From JAGOPO01 sp035524755 (lineage in GTDB: Bacteria; Patescibacteriota; Minisyncoccia; 2-02-FULL-40-12; GWA2-44-9), in contig DATKOD010000016.1 in the NCBI GenBank assembly GCA_035524755.1, positions 1 through 42,532 on the forward strand: DNA of 42,532 nt, read 5' to 3'. The notes below the pieces were generated by a model. That model saw only the letters and a program-made list of their open reading frames with translations. It did no database searches and had not been told where the DNA came from. Shown in pieces: positions 1-7,117 of this stretch. The number at the start of each line of letters is the position of its first letter. The stretch's first letter is position 1. Made by a program: the position numbers and the translations under genes.

Positions 1-81
1 GCGGTGGCGGAGCTTACCGAGCCTCACCCGCTGCTCCTCCTCGAGCTGCTCGACGCAGTACTCGTAGCTTGCCAGGGACAT
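1..81 (-). CDS. N-terminal fragment of an unidentified protein (cut by window edge)
   Basis: The first 27 codons of a minus-strand gene are visible and the frame is still open at base 1. The start is well supported: an ATG at 79-81 lies five bases after a strong ribosome site (GGAGGT within 87-93), downstream of a clear promoter and leader hairpin. The visible peptide begins MSLASYEYCVEQLEEEQRVR and is rich in Glu, Arg and Leu, so it is probably helical and cytosolic, with no signal peptide. Too little remains to assign a family. The strong promoter and leader suggest high expression, which is inference. Confidence 0.7.
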   Translation of the reverse strand, partial: MSLASYEYCVEQLEEEQRVRLGKLRHR

Positions 82-103
82 TCGAAACCTCCGTTTTCAA
101 GCC

Positions 104-122
104 GGTGGACGCTACGTCCACC
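104..122 (-). other. 5' leader hairpin of the edge gene
   Basis: GGTGGACG (104-111) and CGTCCACC (115-122) form a perfect 8 bp stem with a 3-base loop. On the minus strand it lies about 4 bases after the predicted transcription start and about 10 bases before the ribosome site. No T-run follows, so it is not a terminator. It could be an mRNA-stabilising or regulatory 5' hairpin. Confidence 0.6.
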
Positions 123-132
123 AGTCCTAATC

Positions 133-162
133 ATTATAGCATACTATTTGGGCCTAAGTCAA
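133..162 (-). promoter_or_regulatory. Sigma-70-type promoter of the edge gene
   Basis: On the minus strand, TTGACT (157-162) and TATAAT (133-138) are separated by 18 bases. The -35 overlaps the last bases of msrB. Predicted start is near base 126, giving a leader of about 45 bases that holds the hairpin and a GGAGGT ribosome site. Confidence 0.75.
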
Positions 163-557
163 GATGCCCGAAAACGCAGAGCCACGGAGTTGATGCAGTA
201 CCGTTTGCCGGTCGGCGGCGGGCCGTCGTCGAACACGTGGCCCAGGTGCGACTCGCACCGTGCACACAACACTTCGACACGATGCATGCCGAGCGAATCG
301 TCGGCGCGTTCGATGACGTTCTCCGGGGCGATAGGGTCGAAGTAGCTCGGCCACCCGGTACCGGATTCGAACTTCGTCTCGGCATGGAACAGGGGGAGGT
401 CGCACGCGGCACAATGATAAGTACCGCCGGTCTTGGGCATGTCCGCGGCACACGTGAACGGCGCTTCGGTGTCCGCCTCGCGCATGACCTTATACTGCTC
501 CGGCGTAAGGAGCTTCTTCCACTCCTCCTCCGTTTTATGAATTTTTTCGATTGCCAT
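159..557 (-). CDS. msrB: Peptide-methionine (R)-S-oxide reductase MsrB
   Basis: This cytosolic repair enzyme reduces methionine-R-sulfoxide in proteins. The 132-residue product is a full-length single-domain MsrB. Two CxxC pairs (C49/C52 in YHCAAC and C98/C101 in VLCARC) match the structural zinc site, and RYCINS places the catalytic cysteine at C121; GTGWPSYF (66-73) is the family signature. Its start lies inside the end of the peroxiredoxin gene (23-base overlap), so the two are probably translationally coupled. A shared role in oxidant defence follows from the families. No MsrA is visible in the window. Confidence 0.95.
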   Translation of the reverse strand: MAIEKIHKTEEEWKKLLTPEQYKVMREADTEAPFTCAADMPKTGGTYHCAACDLPLFHAETKFESGTGWPSYFDPIAPENVIERADDSLGMHRVEVLCARCESHLGHVFDDGPPPTGKRYCINSVALRFRAS

Positions 558-1131
558 GAATATTGTTTACATTTCCTGCGTTCTTGATGGATGGAGTGAT
601 GGTGCCTGTTTGCTCCCAGGTCAGCGGGCACACTTTGCCCGGATGCGCACGGACGAACTGCAGCGCTTTGATCATCCTGAGCAACTCCTGCGCACTGCGG
701 CCAATCGGGTCAGAGACGACAATTGCCGCCCGGAGGATGTTGTCCGGATCAATGATGAACGCGGCCCGCTGCGCCATACCGTTGGCGTCATCGTAGATGC
801 CGAGCTCGCGCGATAGCTTGCCGTTGTGGTCGGCAGCCATCGGGAACACGACCCCCTTGAGCAAGGCTTCGGCGTCCAGCCATGCCTTGTGGGTGTAGAC
901 CGTATCCGTGCTGACACTGATGACCTCGGTTTTGAGTTCCTTGAAATCCGCGTACCGCGCATTCAGATCTGCGAGCTCCGTCGGACACACGAACGTGAAA
1001 TCCGCCGGATAGAAGAACAAGATGGTCCACTTCCCCTTCCGTCCCCCGGACGATAACGTTCCGACCTTTTTTGTCGCCGGATCGTACGTCTCCAACGAGT
1101 AGGATACGAACGGTGCATCGACGACGTACAT
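535..1131 (-). CDS. AhpC/Prx1-type 2-Cys peroxiredoxin
   Basis: Thiol peroxidase reducing H2O2 and organic peroxides. The 198-residue protein has the typical Prx1/AhpC layout: FYPADFTFVCPTE carries the peroxidatic Cys (C49), and GKVCPLTW the resolving Cys (C168) near the C terminus. The tail ends in an Asn-rich stretch. The start is 17 bases after the stop of the small basic protein gene and lacks an obvious ribosome site, so co-transcription with that gene is possible; a TAGTAT hexamer 14 bases upstream is a weak alternative promoter. msrB overlaps its 3' end. The electron donor (AhpF or thioredoxin) is not in the window. Confidence 0.95.
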   Translation of the reverse strand: MYVVDAPFVSYSLETYDPATKKVGTLSSGGRKGKWTILFFYPADFTFVCPTELADLNARYADFKELKTEVISVSTDTVYTHKAWLDAEALLKGVVFPMAADHNGKLSRELGIYDDANGMAQRAAFIIDPDNILRAAIVVSDPIGRSAQELLRMIKALQFVRAHPGKVCPLTWEQTGTITPSIKNAGNVNNIHGNRKNS

Positions 1132-1148
1132 GGTCGTGGGCGTAAATA

Positions 1149-1262
1149 CTATCGTTTCTTCTTCGCTGCAAGCATTGCCTGCTTCGCCGCAAGACGCTTC
1201 TTGGTCTTATGCGGGTGCTTCATGTTCTTCCGTGCGCCGATCGCGTTTCGTCGTTTGGCCAT
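1149..1262 (-). CDS. Small very basic protein (37 aa), unknown function
   Basis: The short reading frame encodes a 37-residue protein, nearly half Lys/Arg, starting MAKRRNAIGARKNMKHPHK and ending AAKKKR. The composition suggests binding to RNA, DNA or the ribosome, like small ribosomal-type proteins, but I recognise no family. Support for it being real: the ATG sits 5 bases after a TATGAT hexamer, the spacing seen at other likely leaderless starts here; the frame ends just before the peroxiredoxin gene; and it diverges from the SWIB gene across a 58-base gap. No Shine-Dalgarno is visible. Confidence 0.65.
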   Translation of the reverse strand: MAKRRNAIGARKNMKHPHKTKKRLAAKQAMLAAKKKR

Positions 1263-1267
1263 ATGGC

Positions 1268-1273
1268 ATCATA
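1268..1273 (-). promoter_or_regulatory. -10 element (leaderless) of the 37-aa gene
   Basis: TATGAT on the minus strand ends 5 bases before the ATG, so transcription should start at or next to the start codon. No convincing -35 is seen. Confidence 0.45.
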
Positions 1274-1306
1274 CTATCAGCTCTTCCGAATTTTACCAAT
1301 CATGTA

Positions 1307-1312
1307 TATACT
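1307..1312 (+). promoter_or_regulatory. -10 element of the SWIB-pilin pair
   Basis: TATACT lies 8 bases before the ATG at 1321 with no Shine-Dalgarno between, consistent with a leaderless or near-leaderless transcript. Confidence 0.5.
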
Positions 1313-1320
1313 TGGGGCAT

Positions 1321-1578
1321 ATGGCAACAACCACCACGTCAGCGTTCATGAAACCGATGGCTGTCAGTGAAGAGTTGGCGAAGGTCGTCGGTCAGGGGCC
1401 GATGCCCCGTTCCGAAGTAGTGAAGAAGCTGTGGGCATATATCAAGAAGAACGGCCTGCAGGATTCCGCCAACAAGCGTACCATCAACGCAGATGCCGCG
1501 TTGCAAGCCGTGTTCGGGGGCAGGACAAGCGTCAATATGTTCGAGATGACCAAACTCGTCTCCAAGCATCTTTCCTAA
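1321..1578 (+). CDS. SWIB/MDM2-domain protein
   Basis: An 85-residue protein that is almost entirely one SWIB domain. Recognisable elements are the leading F/MKPMAVSEELAKVVG segment, the basic helix EVVKKLWAYIKKNGLQD (about 32-48), the NKRTINADAALQAVFGG stretch (about 51-67) and a final MFEMTKLVSKHL helix. In eukaryotes SWIB domains occur in chromatin remodellers; in bacteria stand-alone copies are known in chlamydiae and some candidate phyla and are thought to bind DNA or nucleoid proteins. The ATG at 1321 was chosen over an upstream in-frame one because a -10 hexamer lies just before it. Its stop overlaps the pilin start (TAATG). Confidence 0.88.
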   Translation: MATTTTSAFMKPMAVSEELAKVVGQGPMPRSEVVKKLWAYIKKNGLQDSANKRTINADAALQAVFGGRTSVNMFEMTKLVSKHLS

Positions 1579-2030
1579 TGCACACCAACATGCGCAACAA
1601 AGGTTTCACCCTTATCGAACTCTTGGTCGTCATCGGTATCATCGCCATCTTGGCGGCAGTGGTCATCGTCGCACTGAACCCGGCACGGCAGTTCGCACAG
1701 GCACGCAACAGCCAGCGTAGCTCCAACGTCACCACCCTCCTGGACGGCGTGTGGCAGCGGATGATCGACAACAATGGCGTATGGAGCACGACCTGCGGTG
1801 CCGCGACGGTCACGATTCCCACTACCGTGAAGGTCATCGGCAACGGCACAGGCAACGTCGATCTCGCATCCTGCGTCGTGCCCACATATGTCCCGGTGAT
1901 GGTCACTGACCCCACCAACGGCACAACCGCATCGACGGGCTACACCATCTTCCAGGACCCGACCACGAAACGCATCACAATCGCCGCACCCGCAGCAGAA
2001 CTAGGCACGGTCATCACCGTCACCCGATAA
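1578..2030 (+). CDS. Type IV pilin-like prepilin (N-terminal methylation motif)
   Basis: A 150-residue protein with a classic type III leader: a short basic leader (MHTNMRNKG) is cut after G9 by prepilin peptidase to expose F10. Glu14 is the conserved Glu5 of the mature protein, followed by a hydrophobic helix to about residue 34 (TLIELLVVIGIIAILAAVVI). The beta-rich remainder contains C73 and C99, possibly a disulfide. It is a major or minor pilin/pseudopilin for adhesion or DNA uptake. No assembly genes are nearby. An ATG at 1590 (MRNKG) is an alternative start. The 1-base TAATG overlap with the SWIB gene implies coupled translation. Confidence 0.9.
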   Translation: MHTNMRNKGFTLIELLVVIGIIAILAAVVIVALNPARQFAQARNSQRSSNVTTLLDGVWQRMIDNNGVWSTTCGAATVTIPTTVKVIGNGTGNVDLASCVVPTYVPVMVTDPTNGTTASTGYTIFQDPTTKRITIAAPAAELGTVITVTR

Positions 2031-2060
2031 AGAAAAGGGCGGCGGCTGTGTGCCGTCGCC
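2029..2060 (-). terminator. Rho-independent terminator of the 127-aa membrane-protein gene
   Basis: A 9 bp stem (2038-2046 with 2052-2060, one G-U pair) is followed on the minus strand by a T-rich tract (complement of 2030-2037). It touches the pilin stop codon. Confidence 0.7.
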
Positions 2061-2068
2061 TGAAGTGG

Positions 2069-2092
2069 ATAACTTCTCCAAGGAGAAGTTAT
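2069..2092. repeat. Perfect inverted repeat
   Basis: ATAACTTCTCC and its exact complement are separated by two bases (11 bp arms). There is no T-run on either side, so it is not a simple terminator. It lies between the convergent pilin and membrane-protein genes and may block read-through or protect mRNA 3' ends. Confidence 0.6.
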
Positions 2093-2113
2093 TGAGTGTG
2101 TGCGAGATGGATC

Positions 2114-2497
2114 CTACCAGAACATGCCCGCATAGACCAGGAACACGCCAAGGCAGACCAGAGCGGAGAGCGCGGCCGTGAACAGGACGGGGGTGCGCTC
2201 AAGACGCGCGAACAGCCGGGCCAGGGAATCAGGGAAGAAGAATACAGCCAGACCCCGTGAAAGCACGAAGATGCCCAACAGCGTCAGCACCAGCGTCCAA
2301 TGCCAGGCCAGTAAATGCCACGCCAGGAGCGTGCCCACTCCGAAGATGACGTTGATGATACCGATGAGCATCAGCACACGCCCGTCGCCGACCATGGCGA
2401 AAAAAGCCTTTCGCTGGCGCGACCGTGAAAGCCACGACAGGCAGATGATGATGAAACACCAGCCGTAGAGCTCTGCGAGAACATGCGGGATCGTCAT
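2114..2497 (-). CDS. Small integral membrane protein (127 aa), unknown function
   Basis: About four hydrophobic segments are visible (roughly residues 9-24, 40-58, 65-88 and 103-126), with a basic SRSRQRK loop after the first and RLFARLER before the last, predicting an inner-membrane protein with short loops. I recognise no catalytic motif or family. It lies directly downstream of tRNA-Asn (start 26 bases past the tRNA 3' end) without a ribosome site, so it may be co-transcribed with the tRNA. A terminator follows. Confidence 0.75.
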   Translation of the reverse strand: MTIPHVLAELYGWCFIIICLSWLSRSRQRKAFFAMVGDGRVLMLIGIINVIFGVGTLLAWHLLAWHWTLVLTLLGIFVLSRGLAVFFFPDSLARLFARLERTPVLFTAALSALVCLGVFLVYAGMFW

Positions 2498-2523
2498 GTG
2501 GATGAATGATCAATACTTCGCTG

Positions 2524-2595
2524 CTCCGCGGCCAGGACTCGAACCTGGAACCATCGCCTTAACAGGGCGCCGCTCTACCATTGAGCTACCGCGGA
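2524..2595 (-). tRNA. tRNA-Asn (anticodon GTT)
   Basis: A complete 72-base cloverleaf: 7 bp acceptor stem (TCCGCGG with CCGCGGA), D-arm GCTC/GAGC, anticodon loop CTGTTAA, and T-arm CCAGG-TTCGAGT-CCTGG. The top base pair of the anticodon stem is a G-A mismatch. CCA is not encoded (GCA follows the discriminator), so a CCA-adding enzyme is needed. Confidence 0.95.
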
Positions 2596-2616
2596 ATAGG
2601 TGACCTCCGACGCTGG

Positions 2617-2645
2617 ATTATACGCCGATTCCGAGCTGACAGCAA
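2617..2645 (-). promoter_or_regulatory. Promoter of tRNA-Asn
   Basis: TTGCTG (2640-2645) and TATAAT (2617-2622) on the minus strand are 17 bases apart. The tRNA 5' end lies 21 bases after the -10, leaving a short 5' leader for RNase P. Confidence 0.6.
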
Positions 2646-2646
2646 G

Positions 2647-3369
2647 TTACTCCCCTTCGGCAATCGCGACTCGATTCCGACCCGCCTGCTTCGCACGGTA
2701 CATCGCCTGATCGGCACGCCGGACGATCTGATCGAGATCATCTTCGCCCGGCTGCAATTGCGCAACCCCGATACTCGCCGTGAGCGCGATCTCCTTGCCG
2801 TTGTACGTGAACCCGCTCTTCTCGAGAGATGTCCTGACTTTTTCTGCCACGAGGAACCGATTGCGTCGGACGAGCGACTGCTTCGATGAGCACGTGAATG
2901 CGACCACGAATTCTTCGCCGCCGTATCTGCCGATGATATCTTCGTCGCGAAGCGCTTCTTTGAGGACCTCCGCGATCTTCTGAAGCGCGGCGTCGCCGGC
3001 TGAATGGCCATAAGTATCATTGATGGCCTTGAAGTGGTCCAGGTCAAGGAAGAGCACGTTGAACGACACGTACTCCCCGGTGCGACGGTCCAGGCCTTCG
3101 GGAAGGCGCGCGATACGCTCGAGTTGCGGTTGCGATTCTGCGTAGAATCCCCTGCGGTTGAGCGTGTTGGTGAGCGCATCGAAATGCGCCATGCGCTCCA
3201 CGAAGCTCACCAGTCCCTCCATGTCATCGTGGGCGACGAACATCTCCAGAACCTGCATGAGTTGTTCGCGGCGGCTCTTCTTCTCCGAATCGGTCTCCGT
3301 CGGGACTTCGAACGGGAGATCCTTCGTCTCCTCACGCGCCTCCTCGAATCGTTCCTCCATGGTCGCCAT
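2647..3369 (-). CDS. GGDEF-domain diguanylate cyclase, cytosolic
   Basis: The 240-residue protein has a charged helical N terminus (1-60) and a complete GGDEF domain (about 63-236) that would make cyclic di-GMP from two GTP. Seen directly: DALTNTLNRRGF (64-75), metal-binding FLDLDHFKAINDTYGH (107-122), active-site GGEEF (150-154), and RDED (141-144) exactly five residues upstream, matching the RxxD inhibitory site. A small insert (about 160-172) follows. No membrane segment or sensor domain is present. The start overlaps the rpoD stop (TGATG), so it is the last gene of a dnaG-rpoD-GGDEF operon, an unusual place for a signalling enzyme. Confidence 0.92.
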   Translation of the reverse strand: MATMEERFEEAREETKDLPFEVPTETDSEKKSRREQLMQVLEMFVAHDDMEGLVSFVERMAHFDALTNTLNRRGFYAESQPQLERIARLPEGLDRRTGEYVSFNVLFLDLDHFKAINDTYGHSAGDAALQKIAEVLKEALRDEDIIGRYGGEEFVVAFTCSSKQSLVRRNRFLVAEKVRTSLEKSGFTYNGKEIALTASIGVAQLQPGEDDLDQIVRRADQAMYRAKQAGRNRVAIAEGE

Positions 3370-4601
3370 CAGTAGTTCTTGAGTTTTTCCACCTTCGAAT
3401 GCTGACGGATGCGGTCCAGCGCTTTGGCTTCGATTTGGCGGATACGTTCACGGGTGACGGAGAACACACGCCCGACTTCCTCCAGGGTGTGCGTGACACC
3501 GTCAGTGAGCCCGAATCGCATATCCAGGATCTTCTGTTCGCGCGGCGTCAGGTCGTTAACGATTTCGGTGATGTACTGTTTCAGGATCTTCCGCTGGGCC
3601 GAGACCGCGGGCGAGATGGTATCCTCGTCCGGCACGAAGTTCGCCAGTGATGAATCGTCATCGTCCTCTCCTACCGGCGCCTCCAATGAAACGGTATCCT
3701 GTGAAATCTTGATGATGTGACGGATCTTGTCCACATCCACGCTCATCTCGGCAGCGACTTCCTCGGGCAACGGGTCGCGGCCCAGGTCTTGTACGAGCCG
3801 GCGGACGACCTGCTGGTACTTGTTGATAGTCTCCACCATGTGCACCGGGATGCGGATGGTTCGGCCTTGGTCGGCCAGCGCGCGGGTGATGGCTTGCCGG
3901 ATCCACCACGTCGCATAAGTCGAGAACTTGTATCCCTTGGTGTAATCGAACTTCTCCACGGCCTTGAACAGACCGATGTTGCCCTCCTGGATGAGGTCCA
4001 GGAGCGATAAGTTCGCAGAACGGCCGACGTATTTCTTGGCAATGGAGACGACGAGACGAAGGTTGGATACGGCCAGTTTCTGCCGGGCCGCTTCGTCGTC
4101 TCGCTCGATGCGTTTCGCCAGATCGATCTCTTCTTCACCGGTCAACAACGGATATCGTCCGATCTCCTTGAGGTACATCTGCACCGAATCGGATGCCGTG
4201 TCCTCGAATTCGGTCTCGATGCGCTTCTTTTCGTCGTATGCCTTGGCTTCCTTCTCGTCAAAGACGCGGCTGGACTCGATGACGTTGATGGACATGCCCT
4301 CGAGGCGTCCGTAGAGCGCCTCAAGACCGCGGATGTCCACTTCGATGTTCGGGAATGCGGCGAGGATTTCCGCGTGCGTCACGAATCCGCGCGATCGGCC
4401 CTTCTGGACCAGCCCCTGTACGGCAGCCTCGGAGATGACGGTCTCCTTCGGCATACGGGCTGTGACCTTCTTCTTTTTCGCCTTCGGAGCTGGTTTCCTC
4501 TTCTTCGGGCGTGGCTTGACCTTACGCATCGGCCGGCGCTTTTTTACCGGCTTGGTGCGCCTTTTCTGTACCGCCCTCTTCTTCTTGTGTTTCTTTTTCA
4601 T
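3369..4601 (-). CDS. rpoD: Primary RNA polymerase sigma factor, RpoD/SigA type
   Basis: The 410-residue housekeeping sigma factor recognises -35/-10 promoters. A long Lys/Arg/Pro-rich tail (1-48) precedes a region 1.1-like segment (about 53-110). Region 1.2 begins near DSVQMYLKEIGRYPLLT (138-154). Region 2 includes NLRLVVSIAKKY and GLFKAVEKFDYTKGYKFSTYATWWIRQAI (210-238). Region 3 follows, and region 4.2 carries LEEVGRVFSVTRERIRQIEAKALDRIR (373-399). It overlaps dnaG by 4 bases (ATGA) and the GGDEF gene by 1. The basic tail is the odd part; it may add nonspecific DNA contacts. Confidence 0.97.
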   Translation of the reverse strand: MKKKHKKKRAVQKRRTKPVKKRRPMRKVKPRPKKRKPAPKAKKKKVTARMPKETVISEAAVQGLVQKGRSRGFVTHAEILAAFPNIEVDIRGLEALYGRLEGMSINVIESSRVFDEKEAKAYDEKKRIETEFEDTASDSVQMYLKEIGRYPLLTGEEEIDLAKRIERDDEAARQKLAVSNLRLVVSIAKKYVGRSANLSLLDLIQEGNIGLFKAVEKFDYTKGYKFSTYATWWIRQAITRALADQGRTIRIPVHMVETINKYQQVVRRLVQDLGRDPLPEEVAAEMSVDVDKIRHIIKISQDTVSLEAPVGEDDDDSSLANFVPDEDTISPAVSAQRKILKQYITEIVNDLTPREQKILDMRFGLTDGVTHTLEEVGRVFSVTRERIRQIEAKALDRIRQHSKVEKLKNY

Positions 4602-6382
4602 GGATTATTCGGTTGTTGGAGAGTCTGTAGCCGGTTGAGATCTTGGCTGAACTGGTCGAACGACTGGACGAGTTCGTCGCGGCGTTTCAGGTCACGCCTT
4701 CCCTCTGCTTCAATGATCTGCGGGATGAGCGCGGCGCGACGGGATCGTATATCGCGCTCCTGCAGTCGTGCGGTGACGGATGCCAGATGTGCCCTGAGTT
4801 CGTCGAGTGACGCATCTGCGTAGAATTCCTGGGCACGGATATGTGCGATGTCCACCAGGTGCTTCTCCGGATCGTCGGCTGCATTCCAGCGTGTCGGTTC
4901 GGCGATCAACGCAGCGACACGCGGGTCAGCGAGACCGACCGCCGCCTGGGCATGTGCCGCCAGTTCGGGTGCGCGGATGATGATGGTCAATAATTCCTGA
5001 TTCGGTGCGTCCAATGGCACCACGGGGGCCGATGCGGACCGCGACGGTATGGCTTCGTCAGTATCGGGAACCGCAAGATCGTCTTTCGAGGCTGCGATGT
5101 CCGCACTGACATTCGCCGGTTCCGTTTTCAGCAGGACCGCAAGCTGGTTCACCCAGTGGCTCTGCTCCACTTTGCTCACCAGACGTTTCAGCAATGGACC
5201 GAATGCCGCGACGACCGCCCGTTTGGACTGGGCCGATGACGGATCGAGCTTCGCCGCGGCCATATCGTAATAATATTGAAGTGCCGGTACCGCGCGACCG
5301 ACGACATCATTCCATCCGGCGCCGTGACGCGCGACGTAATCAGCCGGGTCTTTGGACTCCGGATCGTCGAGTGTGACCACGCGGACCGAGAACCCCTGTG
5401 CGAGCGCCATGCCGATACCGCGGCGCGCTGCGGTCTTCCCTGCCGCGTCGGCATCGAAACAGACGTCGAGATTCGTGCTGTACCGTGCAAGCATCCGAAG
5501 CTGGTGCGGTGTCAACGCCGTTCCCGACGTTGCCACCACATGGACAACTCCTGCCTGTGCCGAAAGAATGGCATCGACGTTCCCCTCGACCAGCAACGCC
5601 GAGTCCCGTTCGCGCATTGCGTTCTTCGCCTTGTCCAGACCGAACAACGTGCGTGATTTGTCATAAATGGACGTTTGGGGAGTGTTCACGTATTTGGCCA
5701 ACGGCTCACCGTCCACGGCAACCTCGGTACCGAAGACGCGGCCGGTGAATCCGATGACCTGCCCGTTGGCATCGCAGATCGGGAACATGATGCGGCTCCG
5801 GAAACGGTCATAGATGCGGTCATTCTTGGCGATCGCGACTCCTGCACCGGCGATGTCGCCGTCGGTGTGCCCCGCCCCGGCAAGGAATCCCGAGAGCGCC
5901 CGCCAGTCGTTCGGCGCCCATCCGATGCGCCATGATTCAATGGTTTCATCGTGAAGACCGCGTCCGCGCAGATACTCCAGAGCACGCCCGCCTGCCGGCG
6001 AATGCCATAGCTGTTTAACGAAGAACTTCGCCGACAACTCGGCGACATCGAGAAGACGTTGCCGCTCTTTCGCGGTAGTCCCATCACTCCGCGCATTACG
6101 TTCCGGAAGCGCCACCCCCGCCTTGGCGGCGAGAATGCGCAGTGCTTCCACGAATTCCGCTCCCTCGATCTCGGACACGAATGAGAACATGTCACCGCCT
6201 TTATTGCACCCGAAGCAATGCCAGGATTGCCGTTCGGGCGACACGAAGAACGAGGGGGTCTTCTCCTGATGGAACGGACAACGCGCCTTATAGTTGGCTC
6301 CGGCTTTCGTGAGCTTCAGATACCCGGCAATGACATCGACGATGTCCAGGCGGTCTTTGATTTGTTGGACCGAGTCACCCAT
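4598..6382 (-). CDS. dnaG: DNA primase DnaG
   Basis: The 594-residue primase makes RNA primers for replication. The N-terminal zinc-binding domain has CPFH (C35/H38) and CFGC (C56/C59). The catalytic core contains FTGRVFG (212-218), and the TOPRIM site shows LLVEGNVDA (E267) and CFDADAAGKTA (D310, D312). The C-terminal part is more variable and should bind the DnaB helicase. It is the first gene of dnaG-rpoD-GGDEF, a shortened version of the classic macromolecular synthesis operon (no rpsU seen). No strong ribosome site precedes the ATG. Confidence 0.97.
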   Translation of the reverse strand: MGDSVQQIKDRLDIVDVIAGYLKLTKAGANYKARCPFHQEKTPSFFVSPERQSWHCFGCNKGGDMFSFVSEIEGAEFVEALRILAAKAGVALPERNARSDGTTAKERQRLLDVAELSAKFFVKQLWHSPAGGRALEYLRGRGLHDETIESWRIGWAPNDWRALSGFLAGAGHTDGDIAGAGVAIAKNDRIYDRFRSRIMFPICDANGQVIGFTGRVFGTEVAVDGEPLAKYVNTPQTSIYDKSRTLFGLDKAKNAMRERDSALLVEGNVDAILSAQAGVVHVVATSGTALTPHQLRMLARYSTNLDVCFDADAAGKTAARRGIGMALAQGFSVRVVTLDDPESKDPADYVARHGAGWNDVVGRAVPALQYYYDMAAAKLDPSSAQSKRAVVAAFGPLLKRLVSKVEQSHWVNQLAVLLKTEPANVSADIAASKDDLAVPDTDEAIPSRSASAPVVPLDAPNQELLTIIIRAPELAAHAQAAVGLADPRVAALIAEPTRWNAADDPEKHLVDIAHIRAQEFYADASLDELRAHLASVTARLQERDIRSRRAALIPQIIEAEGRRDLKRRDELVQSFDQFSQDLNRLQTLQQPNNP

Positions 6383-6486
6383 CTATGACGACTACCCGAC
6401 GAGACCCAACGGACGCGAAACGCGGCAGATTACGCCGCAAAGCCGCCTAATGGCGGAATAAGATATGCTGAAGTGTAGCACGGGGT
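6383..6486 (-). other. Intergenic region upstream of dnaG
   Basis: These 104 bases hold a short CCGCC-ATTA-GGCGG hairpin (minus strand) followed by CTTTGC, a weak terminator candidate, and no convincing -35/-10 pair. The dnaG promoter could not be identified with confidence. Confidence 0.4.
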
Positions 6487-6747
6487 CTATCGTTCTACAA
6501 GTTCCCAGCCCTCGTCGTCGAGCATTTCGACGGGCACTTCCGTGATGATACCGTCCGGACTCTGCAGCTGAATGATAGTGGTTTCTCTTTTCACTTCACC
6601 CATCCACTTCAGATGAAGGCCCGCATACGAAACTTCATGACCTTCGCGTAACATCTCCAGACGCTGCCGGATCTTCATCTCGTGCGCCTTCACGGCCCCA
6701 CCAAGATCCCCCGCCTCCGCCTTCTGTTCGAGTGGTGATTCGTTCAT
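6487..6747 (-). CDS. Conserved-looking small acidic protein (86 aa), unknown function
   Basis: A soluble protein with a helical N-terminal half (about 8-40, EQKAEAGDLGGAVKAHEMKIRQRLEML) and a beta-rich C-terminal half with alternating hydrophobics (ETTIIQLQSPDGIITEVPVEML). No motif or family is recognised. Its ATG is two bases after the stop of the upstream gene (TAATCATG junction), so it is probably co-translated with it. Confidence 0.65.
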   Translation of the reverse strand: MNESPLEQKAEAGDLGGAVKAHEMKIRQRLEMLREGHEVSYAGLHLKWMGEVKRETTIIQLQSPDGIITEVPVEMLDDEGWELVER

Positions 6748-6749
6748 GA

Positions 6750-7109
6750 TTATTTTACGATTCTACGTTCTCCGATGACCCGGTCCCGGAAGAATTCTCC
6801 GAGCGCGTACTGTTCTTCAAGGGTCGCATTGCTCTTCGGTGACAGCAAAATGTACAACACGGTATCATCACGACCCTTATCATCGGTATATTCATGCACC
6901 GTGATTTTTTTGACGAACCAGGGTTCGTTGGTCACTTCACCATTCTCACGGACAAAGAATATAGGACCCTGTGCGTTGATCCGCTTCGTAAGCGACTGAA
7001 GCTCTTCGAATGAGTGCCGAACGCCGGGCCGACAAGACCGGTCGATCGCTCCAGCGATATCGTTCCATCCGTCCCGGATCTCCGTCGCTTGTTCAGGTGG
7101 TCGATCCAC
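6750..7109 (-). CDS. Small soluble protein (119 aa), unknown function, GTG start proposed
   Basis: The longest frame starts at 7196 but would overlap the upstream gene by 79 bases. A GTG at 7107-7109, just after that gene's stop, gives a cleaner 119-residue protein. It looks alpha/beta: an N-terminal helix (EQATEIRDGWNDIAGAI), then SFEELQSLTKRINAQGPIFFV, then strands with the acidic YTDDKGRDDTVLYILLSPKS and a helical ALGEFFRDRVIGE end. No signal peptide or catalytic motif is seen. It belongs to the run of small genes after the CobW gene. Confidence 0.6.
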   Translation of the reverse strand: MDRPPEQATEIRDGWNDIAGAIDRSCRPGVRHSFEELQSLTKRINAQGPIFFVRENGEVTNEPWFVKKITVHEYTDDKGRDDTVLYILLSPKSNATLEEQYALGEFFRDRVIGERRIVK

Positions 7110-7117
7110 GATGAATA

